Shown: positions 1 through 5,479, numbered from the stretch's first letter. The stretch: 6,961 nucleotides of DNA from Paludibacteraceae bacterium (GCA_017965125.1 JAGCQO010000250.1:1-6961), one strand, 5' to 3'. Notes: generated by a model from the sequence alone, not told the origin. Translations and numbers: made by a program.

Positions 1-78
1 AAGCTCAAGATGCCCCATCAAACGCTCCGAGTCAACAAGATTCTTCGAGCATCCTAATGTTATCAGATCAACCTTCAT
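1..78 (-). CDS. rimO: RimO, ribosomal protein uS12 methylthiotransferase (N-terminal fragment)
   Basis: Only the first 26 codons are present; the gene runs off the left edge. The translation opens MKVDLITLGCSKNLVDSERL. The TLGCSKN..DSE signature is the start of the UPF0004 domain of methylthiotransferases, and its Cys10 is the first of three cysteines that hold the auxiliary 4Fe-4S cluster. RimO is a radical-SAM enzyme that adds a methylthio group to a conserved aspartate of ribosomal protein uS12. The 'CSKN' form and the position after ftsY favour RimO over its paralogue MiaB. The start is fixed: the same frame has TAG and TAA just upstream and no other ATG in between. A purine run (AGAAGG) abuts the ATG, too close to act as a standard Shine-Dalgarno. 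It begins 12 bases after the ftsY stop, so it is probably co-transcribed with ftsY. The radical-SAM and TRAM domains lie outside the window. Confidence 0.9.
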   Translation of the reverse strand, partial: MKVDLITLGCSKNLVDSERLMGHLEL

Positions 79-90
79 CCTTCTTTTCTA

Positions 91-1044
91 TTAACCTAAC
101 AGACTTTCTACAAACTGTTCTCTGTCGAAAGAACGCAAATCGTCAACGCCCTCCCCAAGTCCGATATACTTCACTGGGATGCTGAACTGGTCGGAAATGC
201 CGAGGACAACGCCTCCCTTCGCCGTTCCGTCGAGTTTTGTCACAGCCAACGATGTTATTTCCGTCGCTATCGAGAACTGCTTTGCCTGCTCAAAAGCATT
301 CTGACCCGTAGAGCCGTCAAGCACAAGCATCACATCATTAGGAGCGCCTGGCACCACCTTTTTCATCACGTTCTTTATCTTGGTCAGCTCGTTCATCAAG
401 TTCACCTTGTTATGAAGACGGCCTGCCGTGTCGATTATCACGACGTCGGCACCATTCTTTTTCGCCGAGCTCAATGTGTCGAATGCGACTGATGCCGGGT
501 CAGCGCCCATGGCTTGCTTTACGACCGGCACACCAATTCTATCGCCCCAGATGCAAAGCTGCTCTACAGCTGCTGCACGGAAAGTGTCTGCGGCGCCGAG
601 ATAAACCTTGAGTCCCTGGTTCTTGAACTTGTTGGCAAGCTTGCCTATCGTGGTCGTCTTGCCCACGCCGTTGACTCCGACCACCATTATCACGTATGGC
701 TTCTCGCCGTCATACGACTTCTCAAGATCTGCGTCCTTGTTTTCAGCCATTATGCCGGAAATCTCCTCACGCAGGACCTTGTTCAGTTCTTCGGTGTTCA
801 CATACTTGTCTCTCTTGACCCTGTCCTTTATTCTGTCGATTATCTTGAGAGTTGTCTCCACGCCCACATCCGACGTGATGAGCATTTCCTCCAAATTGTC
901 AAGCACATCATCATCAACAGTACTCTTCCCCACTATGGTGCGCTTGAGTTTCTCAACAAAACTCGCCTTTGTCTTTTCCAATCCTTTGTCAAGAGCCTCT
1001 TTACTCTCGCTCTCCTTTTTTCCAAATAATCCAAAGAAAGCCAT
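91..1044 (-). CDS. ftsY: FtsY, signal recognition particle receptor GTPase
   Basis: This is the SRP receptor, which docks SRP-bound ribosomes at the inner membrane through reciprocal GTP hydrolysis with Ffh. The 317-residue protein has the N domain at about 20-100 and the G domain at about 115-315. Visible motifs are the P-loop GVNGVGKT (123-130), DTFRAAA (153-159), DTAGR (205-209), the guanine-specifying TKLDG (269-273) and the closing GLGEGVDDL (295-303). The long acidic A domain of E. coli FtsY is absent; only a short tail starting MAFFGLFGKK precedes the N domain, as is usual in Bacteroidetes, and its Phe/Leu and Lys residues could form a membrane-binding amphipathic helix. The gene ends TAA and is followed at once by an in-frame TAG. 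A terminator from the upstream ribosomal operon separates it from DUF4295, so it probably has its own promoter (candidate at 1085-1092) and leads a ftsY-rimO transcript. Confidence 0.97.
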   Translation of the reverse strand: MAFFGLFGKKESESKEALDKGLEKTKASFVEKLKRTIVGKSTVDDDVLDNLEEMLITSDVGVETTLKIIDRIKDRVKRDKYVNTEELNKVLREEISGIMAENKDADLEKSYDGEKPYVIMVVGVNGVGKTTTIGKLANKFKNQGLKVYLGAADTFRAAAVEQLCIWGDRIGVPVVKQAMGADPASVAFDTLSSAKKNGADVVIIDTAGRLHNKVNLMNELTKIKNVMKKVVPGAPNDVMLVLDGSTGQNAFEQAKQFSIATEITSLAVTKLDGTAKGGVVLGISDQFSIPVKYIGLGEGVDDLRSFDREQFVESLLG

Positions 1045-1084
1045 AATTATTATGTTAAATTTTAAGTGCGATCGTCTAAAAATA

Positions 1085-1092
1085 CAAATATA
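1085..1092 (-). promoter_or_regulatory. Candidate -7 element of the ftsY promoter
   Basis: The minus strand reads TATATTTG, an exact match to the Bacteroidetes -7 consensus TAnnTTTG. It lies between the upstream operon's terminator (1152-1187) and the ftsY ATG, which would give a 5' leader of roughly 35 bases. The -33 element is poor: the nearest TTG (1116-1118) is 23 bases away instead of about 19, so the call rests mainly on the -7 box and position. Confidence 0.45.
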
Positions 1093-1151
1093 AACAATAA
1101 AGACAGAATACTAAGCAAGAGTGTTTATAAAAACTCGTGACAAGCGGACAT

Positions 1152-1187
1152 AAAAAAAGCCCTCCATCTTCACAGATAGAGGACTTT
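1152..1187 (-). terminator. Intrinsic terminator of the rpmB-rpmG-DUF4295 operon
   Basis: On the minus strand, AAAGTCCTCTATCT and AGATGGAGGGCTTT form a 14-bp stem around a GTGA loop, followed by a run of U. Two of the pairs are G·U wobbles in minus-strand RNA and would be A·C mismatches on the plus strand, so the hairpin serves minus-strand transcripts. It starts 35 bases after the DUF4295 stop and insulates ftsY from the ribosomal operon. Confidence 0.9.
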
Positions 1188-1222
1188 GTATTGTCTATTT
1201 ACCAGCCGAAAAGGCCTGATTA

Positions 1223-1375
1223 TTATTTCTTGAAATAATCCTTAACAGACTCGTTAGGAACCATCTCTTCCTTGAATGTGTAAGCACCAGTCTTAGGTGA
1301 CTTAACCATCTTGATGACCTTTGAATATGTTCTTCCGTCACCGCTTTGGAGAGTTGCAACTACTTTCTTTGCCAT
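1223..1375 (-). CDS. DUF4295 family protein, Bacteroidetes small ribosome-linked protein
   Basis: This 50-residue basic protein begins MAKKVVATLQSGDGRTYSKV and ends KDYFKK. It matches the DUF4295 family, found in Bacteroidetes directly downstream of rpmG. It has no cysteines, signal peptide or membrane segment, and its Lys content suits an RNA-bound ribosomal component. From memory, a cryo-EM study of the Flavobacterium johnsoniae ribosome reported a new ribosomal protein named bL38; I suspect it is this family but have not verified that. It starts 24 bases after the rpmG stop and is the last gene of the operon before the terminator at 1152-1187. No clear Shine-Dalgarno precedes the ATG, which is preceded by AAAGAGAC. 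The family call is firm; the biochemical role is inferred from context. Confidence 0.9.
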   Translation of the reverse strand: MAKKVVATLQSGDGRTYSKVIKMVKSPKTGAYTFKEEMVPNESVKDYFKK

Positions 1376-1399
1376 GTCTCTTTATCTTTAACTTGTTTT

Positions 1400-1588
1400 T
1401 TACTTAATTTCCTTGTGGAGAGTATACTTCTTCAAAATTGGATTGTATTTCTTGAGCTCCAATCTGTTAGGAGTGTTCTTTCTGTACTTTGTTGTGATAT
1501 AACGGCTTGTTCCTGGCAGACCGCTCTCCTTCATCTCTGTACACTCCAAAATAACTTGTACCCTGTTCTCTTTTCCTTTTTTAGCCAT
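1400..1588 (-). CDS. rpmG: Large-subunit ribosomal protein bL33
   Basis: bL33 is a small protein of the 50S subunit located near the E site. The 62-residue translation starts [18 protein letters not shown] and carries the typical [21 protein letters not shown] core (about residues 30-50), ending in a basic [10 protein letters not shown] tail. Only one cysteine is present (Cys16), so this is the zinc-independent form lacking the paired CxxC motifs of the zinc-binding paralogue. It sits 18 bases after rpmB and 24 before DUF4295. Unlike its neighbours it is preceded by a strong Shine-Dalgarno, described separately, which is unusual in this phylum. Confidence 0.96.
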   Translation of the reverse strand: MAKKGKENRVQVILECTEMKESGLPGTSRYITTKYRKNTPNRLELKKYNPILKKYTLHKEIK

Positions 1589-1596
1589 TTTTAGTG

Positions 1597-1605
1597 CCCT
1601 CCTTT
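1597..1605 (-). promoter_or_regulatory. Strong Shine-Dalgarno sequence upstream of rpmG
   Basis: The minus strand reads AAAGGAGGG, ending 8 bases before the rpmG ATG, which is near-ideal complementarity and spacing for the 16S anti-Shine-Dalgarno. Bacteroidetes ribosomes sequester that tail and most of their genes lack the motif. The other starts in this window (rpmB, DUF4295, NIF3, zinc ribbon, hemW) show no comparable sequence. It lies in the 18-base rpmB-rpmG gap. Confidence 0.7.
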
Positions 1606-1606
1606 A

Positions 1607-1846
1607 TTATTCGAATATATATCCTTTTTTAGCAGACTTTCTGATAGCTGCGTCCAAGCCAATCTTGTTGATTGTACGCAAACCTGCTGCTGAAACCTTG
1701 AGTGTAATCCACTCGTCTGCCTCTGGCCAATAGAACTTCTTTGTGAACAAGTTCAAATCGAATGTTCTCTTTGTTCTATTCTTTGCATGAGACACATTAT
1801 TGCCTCTCTGCGCCTTCTTTCCGGTAATCTGACAAATCTTTGACAT
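1607..1846 (-). CDS. rpmB: Large-subunit ribosomal protein bL28
   Basis: bL28 is a 50S subunit protein needed for late assembly. The 79-residue translation opens [20 protein letters not shown] and has the family hallmarks C-x-x-T-G-K (5-10), [12 protein letters not shown] (16-27) followed by F-D-L-N-L, and [14 protein letters not shown] (46-59). Length is normal for the family. It is the first gene of the rpmB-rpmG-DUF4295 operon, with a well-formed promoter at 1915-1945 and a leader of about 60 bases. No strong Shine-Dalgarno is present (AGGAAGAA just before the ATG). I saw no convincing stable structure in the leader that would indicate autoregulation. Confidence 0.97.
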   Translation of the reverse strand: MSKICQITGKKAQRGNNVSHAKNRTKRTFDLNLFTKKFYWPEADEWITLKVSAAGLRTINKIGLDAAIRKSAKKGYIFE

Positions 1847-1914
1847 TTCTTCCTATTTTGAGTTAATTATATCATTATTAGCAAGCTGACACGATAGTCC
1901 GCTTTAACAGGGTG

Positions 1915-1945
1915 CAAAGATAAACTTATTTTTTTACACAGCAAA
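1915..1945 (-). promoter_or_regulatory. Bacteroidetes-type promoter of the rpmB operon
   Basis: On the minus strand a TTTG -33 box (1945-1942) is followed by exactly 19 bases and TATCTTTG (1922-1915), a full match to TTTG-N19-TAnnTTTG, the consensus used by the Bacteroidetes primary sigma factor. The expected start is near 1908. The -7 box runs into GCACCC, giving a GC-rich discriminator shared with the tRNA-Pro promoter in this window. It lies between the lyase stop and rpmB. Confidence 0.85.
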
Positions 1946-1978
1946 ACAAATTCTTCTTTTATTGTCATTTTTCGGTTT

Positions 1979-3061
1979 CTAACGACCGATTATGCTCCAT
2001 TCTCGCCTTTCAAACGGCGTTATCTGACTGCCGTCCCAGCCTTTTCCGTCACGAATGGCGTACTCCTCGACGACCTTCGCCGCCTTTTTTACCCGCTCCC
2101 ACTCTTTCCACTTCTCCACATCGACGCCGCACTTCCTCAATGCGTCCTTGCAATACGAATACGCAAGCAAGTTGAAGCAGCAGTACGACAGCGACTTGGT
2201 CCTTGCCATCTCATATTTCTGCACGCCGTTTTCGTCTATCTGATCCATGATTCTTTGCCTGGGTTCCTCCTCAAACTCCTTGGCTACGCTGGTTTTGCCG
2301 CAAAAAGCCGAACACATTATCACCTGCGCGTCATACCATGTGCCGTGGTTATTCTTCGCCGAACGTTCCTTTTGTCCTTGCGGCGACGTAAGCATCCACT
2401 CCACCATCTCCGCAAACCATTTCCGAACCGCTTTTTTCAGCTCCGCATCCATCCTGCCGTCCGCTTCCACAATTTCAAGACTTTCAATCAGGTCCATCAT
2501 CACACGCAGTTCCACGATTCCACTGCCCCTAACCTTGCCGTCACGCCCTTTTCCTGGCACAAACTGCGCATATTTCATGTTCGGCGCCATCCTCGTTTCC
2601 TCATCCACAAACCACCACAGCAACCTTTTGTTCAGCCTTTCTGCCGCTGCGTCCGCTTTTCCAGCCTCTCCTTTTATACTATGCACCCTCTCGGCTAAAG
2701 CCAGCAGCGAAACCTCACGAACAAGTCGGTTCATGTCCTTTTTGTCCTCCCACTGGTTTACATCCGCGTTTCTAACGCCGTCTTTCTTTTCCCAGACGCC
2801 AGCACCATTATCAAACCAGTACGGGGCGACGCTCATATAATCGTGACTGCCAGCGCCTTCTATCGTCATTGTGTCGTCCGCCACCGTCAAAACCTTGTCC
2901 TTAAGCTTCTGCTCGTCCTTCAAAATCCGCTCTTCTGCGCCAGCGAACAGTATTTCACCCCCGCTTCGGCGTAAATCATACTTTTCCAAAGCCACTTTCT
3001 GCGCACTTGCAGAAACGAAGCACGACACACATATTATAAATATGCAATTACGCTTTTTCAT
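1979..3061 (-). CDS. Secreted alginate lyase family (PF05426-like) polysaccharide lyase
   Basis: This is a 360-residue exported protein of the alginate lyase (alpha/alpha-barrel) family, which cleaves uronic-acid polysaccharides by beta-elimination. Residues 1-20 form a signal peptide: basic MKKR, a hydrophobic stretch and an ASA/Q cleavage site, with no lipobox. Family features are DYMSVAPYWF (74-83), the NNHGTW block (237-242) with the presumed catalytic His239, and R-x5-Y (Arg287, Tyr293) followed by a CCFNLLAY helix. Six cysteines lie in the C-terminal third (250, 254, 294, 295, 304, 311), which is unusual. I chose the ATG at 3061; a GTG 21 bases upstream would put seven residues ahead of the signal peptide. 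No convincing promoter or terminator was seen. It stands alone, with no SusC/SusD, sulfatase or regulator in the window. Substrate could be alginate, glucuronan or another polyuronate; PL5 versus PL38 or related classes cannot be decided by eye. Confidence 0.8.
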   Translation of the reverse strand: MKKRNCIFIICVSCFVSASAQKVALEKYDLRRSGGEILFAGAEERILKDEQKLKDKVLTVADDTMTIEGAGSHDYMSVAPYWFDNGAGVWEKKDGVRNADVNQWEDKKDMNRLVREVSLLALAERVHSIKGEAGKADAAAERLNKRLLWWFVDEETRMAPNMKYAQFVPGKGRDGKVRGSGIVELRVMMDLIESLEIVEADGRMDAELKKAVRKWFAEMVEWMLTSPQGQKERSAKNNHGTWYDAQVIMCSAFCGKTSVAKEFEEEPRQRIMDQIDENGVQKYEMARTKSLSYCCFNLLAYSYCKDALRKCGVDVEKWKEWERVKKAAKVVEEYAIRDGKGWDGSQITPFERREWSIIGR

Positions 3062-3197
3062 ATAACGACAACTTGACCACACATTAATTATATAGACCTT
3101 CCGTCATACTCAACACGACACGACGGGATTCATATCTAACGGATTTTCAACGACATAAATATAGGCATTGTTTTTTTCACGAAAAGAGAAATGCAAC

Positions 3198-3234
3198 AAA
3201 AAAAGCCCGGTCCCCAAAACGGAACCGGACCTTT
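3198..3234 (-). terminator. Intrinsic terminator of the NIF3/zinc-ribbon operon
   Basis: On the minus strand TCCGGTTCC pairs with GGGACCGGG around a GTTTTG loop, extended by a G-C pair and, past a single bulged G, an AAA/UUU segment, then a run of about seven U. Two G·U wobbles occur, again favouring minus-strand RNA. It begins 19 bases after the zinc-ribbon stop. The rest of the gap down to the lyase start (3062-3197) shows no gene; the only promoter-like string is a one-mismatch -7 box (TATTTATG, 3154-3161) without a -33 partner. Confidence 0.87.
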
Positions 3235-3253
3235 CGCCTTTATGAATGGATTT

Positions 3254-4084
3254 TTACTCCTCTTTGCTTGCAGCTCTCTTTCTTGTAGTCTTCTTAGCTG
3301 GCTTCTCTGCAGCCTTTTCTGCCTCAAGCTCAGCTTCTGACTTTCCAAGATCTGGGTCAACGAGAATTCTACCGCAGAACTCACAAACGATCCCCTTCTT
3401 CCTCGAACGGATGTCGAGCTGTCTCTGTGCTGGGATTCTGCTGAAGCATCCTCCGCAAGCGTCTCTGTCGATAGCCACAACAGCCAAGCCGTTTCTTGCG
3501 TTGCTTCTGATTCTCTTGAATGCGTTCAGAAGTCTATCGTCGTCGATTGTGCTTTCGATGCCCTGAGCCTCGCCCATGAGTCTTTCTTCCTCAGCCTTAG
3601 TCTCGCTGATGATAGCCTCGAGCTCTGCCTTCTTCTGGTTCAGAATCTCCTGCTTGTCATCGAATGTCGACTTAGCAGCAGCAACCTCTTCCTGCTTGTG
3701 AGCGATCTCGGCTGTAGCTGCCTTGATTTTCTTGTCGGCGAACTGAACCTCGAGGTCCTTGTACTCGATTTCCTTCGAAAGGTAGTCAAACTCTCTGTTG
3801 TTGCTGACGTTATTCTGCTGCTCCTTATATTTAGCTATCACTGCAGAATTCTCTTCAATCTGATGCTTGAATTCCTTTATACGAGCCTCCAGAAGAGCTA
3901 TCTCCTTGTCGTACTTCTCGATTCTTGTTGCCAAACCTGCGATGTCGTCTTCCAAGTCCTGAACCTCCAAAGGAAGCTCACCTCTCTGTGTTCTGATTTG
4001 GTCTATCTTAGTAACGACCTCCTGCAGATTATGAAGCGCCAAAAGCTTGTCTTCTACAGTCTTTTCTGATTTTTGCTGTGCCAT
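3254..4084 (-). CDS. Coiled-coil protein with C4 zinc ribbon (zf-RING_7 / CdsZ-FlgZ type)
   Basis: This 276-residue cytoplasmic protein has a long helical hairpin of charged heptads (about 10-180) followed by a zinc ribbon with cysteines at 210, 213, 234 and 237 (CGGC and CEFC). The NNREFDYLSKEIE block at the turn (95-107) is the most conserved segment of the coiled coil in this family. Characterised relatives are Helicobacter HP0958/FlgZ, which binds RpoN and a flagellin mRNA, and Chlamydia CT398/CdsZ; the role in non-flagellated Bacteroidetes is not established. After the ribbon comes a Lys/Ala/Glu-rich tail (about 248-276) ending KKTTRKRAASKEE, likely disordered and possibly nucleic-acid binding. 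It starts 5 bases after the NIF3 stop and ends before a terminator, so the two form an operon. No Shine-Dalgarno is seen. The family call is confident; molecular function is not known to me. Confidence 0.9.
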   Translation of the reverse strand: MAQQKSEKTVEDKLLALHNLQEVVTKIDQIRTQRGELPLEVQDLEDDIAGLATRIEKYDKEIALLEARIKEFKHQIEENSAVIAKYKEQQNNVSNNREFDYLSKEIEYKDLEVQFADKKIKAATAEIAHKQEEVAAAKSTFDDKQEILNQKKAELEAIISETKAEEERLMGEAQGIESTIDDDRLLNAFKRIRSNARNGLAVVAIDRDACGGCFSRIPAQRQLDIRSRKKGIVCEFCGRILVDPDLGKSEAELEAEKAAEKPAKKTTRKRAASKEE

Positions 4085-4089
4085 TAGTC

Positions 4090-5190
4090 TTATAAATGAT
4101 TAATTGGATTTGTATTTACTTCTGAATAATAGGTCACAAAATTAGGAATTTTTTCTGACAAATATGCTTTAAAAATTTCTTTTGTAAATTGTTCTGATTC
4201 AAAATGTCCTATATCTGCGACTAAAACCTTGCCTTCGGCGTTGAAAAACTCATGATATTTGCAATCGGCTGTGACATACAAGTCAGCGCCTTTCGATATA
4301 GCCAACGAAATAAACTCGGCACCAGAGCCGCCGCACAAAGCCACTCTCCTGACTTCCTTGCCAAGCAACGGACTATATCTCACATCCGCGCACTTAAACC
4401 TCTCTTTTACCAGTTTAAGTGCATCTATTTCTGACATAGGCTTTTCCAATATTCCGACAACGCCGAGTCCGTAGCTTGCCGACGTGTAAGACAACGCATA
4501 CACCCCTATGACAGGCTCCTCGTATGGATGCGCAAGAATAGCCGCCTGATGAACCTGCTCCACATACTCCCGACGCACAACCATTTCTACCCTCGTCTCT
4601 TCCTCATAGTGCATCTCGCCCTTCTTGCCGACAAACGGATTGCAGTCCTCGCCTGCCACGAATGTGCCGATACCCTCCACACGATAGCTACACTTGTCGT
4701 AACCGCTAACACGGCCGCCGCCAGCAGCGAACATCGCATCCGCCACCTTTTCGACATAATCTCTCGGCACGAACGTAACAATCTGGCACAGCGCTTCATC
4801 CTCGGCACACAGCACTTCGAGGCTCTTCAATCCAAGCTTCTCGGCCATCTTGACATTCACGCCACCGATGACCTTATCAAGATTTGTGTGGCTGGAATAA
4901 ATCGCTATATCGTTTTTTATAGCCTTAACCACACACCGCTCCACATAAGACTTTCCTGTGATTTTCTTAAGCCCGCGGAATATAAGCGGATGATGCGAGA
5001 TTATCATATTGCAGCCCTTAGCTATAGCCTCGTCCACGACATCCTCGGTCACATCGATAGCCAGCAAAGCGGACTTAACTTCCATGTCGGCGTCTCCGCA
5101 CAGCAGGCCTGCATTGTCATACGACTCCTGGAGAGCAAGCGGAGCCAGCTCCTCCAAAGCCTCACATACGTCTTTTACTTTAACACTCAT
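4090..5190 (-). CDS. NIF3-like dinuclear metal-center protein with PII-like insertion (YqfO type)
   Basis: This 366-residue protein belongs to the NIF3/YbgI/YqfO family, which forms toroidal hexamers with two metal ions per subunit. It is often annotated 'GTP cyclohydrolase 1 type 2 homolog', but the in vivo reaction is unsettled. The two halves of the NIF3 fold are at about 1-125 and 235-366. Metal-site motifs are DNAGLLCGD (25-33), SHHPLIF (65-71), SHTNLD (100-105) and GHFESE (328-333), with His65-67, His101, Asp105, His329 and Glu331 as likely ligands by family analogy. The segment at about 130-230 (from QIVTFVPRDYVEKVADAM to HPYEEPVIGVY) is the PII/CutA-like insertion seen in longer YqfO-type members. 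It is first in an operon with the zinc-ribbon gene. Only a one-mismatch -7 box (TATATTCG, 5214-5221) precedes it, and its upstream region overlaps the tRNA terminator, so its promoter is uncertain. Confidence 0.92.
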   Translation of the reverse strand: MSVKVKDVCEALEELAPLALQESYDNAGLLCGDADMEVKSALLAIDVTEDVVDEAIAKGCNMIISHHPLIFRGLKKITGKSYVERCVVKAIKNDIAIYSSHTNLDKVIGGVNVKMAEKLGLKSLEVLCAEDEALCQIVTFVPRDYVEKVADAMFAAGGGRVSGYDKCSYRVEGIGTFVAGEDCNPFVGKKGEMHYEEETRVEMVVRREYVEQVHQAAILAHPYEEPVIGVYALSYTSASYGLGVVGILEKPMSEIDALKLVKERFKCADVRYSPLLGKEVRRVALCGGSGAEFISLAISKGADLYVTADCKYHEFFNAEGKVLVADIGHFESEQFTKEIFKAYLSEKIPNFVTYYSEVNTNPINHL

Positions 5191-5224
5191 TGCTGTTTTG
5201 ATTATCGTCGGTGCGAATATAAAG

Positions 5225-5259
5225 AAAAAAGCCCAAACAACTAATGTCGTTTAGGCTTT
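5225..5259 (-). terminator. Intrinsic terminator following tRNA-Pro
   Basis: On the minus strand AAAGCCTAAACGAC pairs with GTTGTTTGGGCTTT around an ATTA loop, giving a 14-bp stem with two G·U wobbles, then a run of U. It starts 5 bases past the tRNA 3' end and ends 34 bases before the NIF3 ATG, leaving little room for a separate NIF3 promoter. Confidence 0.9.
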
Positions 5260-5264
5260 CTCTG

Positions 5265-5339
5265 TCGGGGTACCAGGATTCGAACCTGGGACCCCCTGCT
5301 CCCAAAGCAGGTGCGCTAACCGGACTGCGCTACACCCCG
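5265..5339 (-). tRNA. tRNA-Pro (anticodon UGG)
   Basis: The minus strand folds as a 75-base cloverleaf. The acceptor stem CGGGGTG/TACCCCG has one G·U pair at its base and discriminator A73. The D arm is GCGC/GCGC, the anticodon arm CCTGC-TTTGGGA-GCAGG shows anticodon TGG, the variable loop is GGGTC and the T arm is CCAGG-TTCGAAT-CCTGG. The C1-G72 first pair with A73 is typical of bacterial tRNA-Pro. The 3' CCA is not encoded (the next bases are CA), so it must be added by the CCA-adding enzyme. A consensus promoter (5384-5414) and a terminator (5225-5259) flank it, making it a single-gene unit. Confidence 0.96.
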
Positions 5340-5383
5340 TTTGATTCGTCACTGAGCTTGATGTCTCGTTCTGAAATCGGGTG

Positions 5384-5414
5384 CAAAATTATAGGTCATT
5401 TTTCATAACTCAAA
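5384..5414 (-). promoter_or_regulatory. Bacteroidetes-type promoter of tRNA-Pro
   Basis: On the minus strand a TTTG -33 box (5414-5411), a 19-base spacer and TAATTTTG (5391-5384) match TTTG-N19-TAnnTTTG exactly. The -7 box continues GCACCC, as at rpmB. The predicted start near 5377 leaves a leader of about 38 bases that would be removed by RNase P. The site lies in the divergent gap between tRNA-Pro and hemW. Confidence 0.85.
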
Positions 5415-5479
5415 ATTTTTCTCGCTTTTTTTTCACTAAATTCGCAGAAAAGTTTTTGCGACTATATCCAACCTCCAAA

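Noticed and set aside
1960..1990. Hairpin TCGGT/ACCGA at the lyase stop as a terminator
   Set aside because: The stem is only 5 bp with an 8-base loop and is followed by A, not U, on the minus strand.
2247..2840. Plus-strand open frame opposite the lyase (about 197 codons)
   Set aside because: Ser/Phe/Pro-rich composition is typical of the antisense of a Lys/Glu-rich gene, and no family motif is visible.
3062..3082. GTG start seven codons upstream for the lyase
   Set aside because: It would place a polar WSSCRY stretch ahead of a signal peptide that starts cleanly with MKKR at the ATG.
3154..3161. TATTTATG as the lyase -7 box
   Set aside because: It has one mismatch to TAnnTTTG, no TTTG at the right distance, and would give an unusually long leader of about 85 bases; not strong enough to list.
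4528..5244. Long plus-strand open frame opposite the NIF3 gene (238 codons)
   Set aside because: Its His/Arg/Leu-rich product shows no recognisable motif, and the opposite strand encodes a well-conserved protein; it is a frame shadow.
5265..5339. tRNA-Pro as an integration (att) site for a mobile element
   Set aside because: The tRNA 3' end is followed by its own terminator and the core NIF3 operon, and I found no repeat of the tRNA 3' end elsewhere in the window.
5381..5479. N-terminal extension of hemW from an ATG at 5381
   Set aside because: The 33 added residues are Phe/Lys-rich translation of an AT-rich stretch, they overlap the tRNA-Pro promoter, and HemW proteins normally begin at or just before the IYIHIPFC motif.
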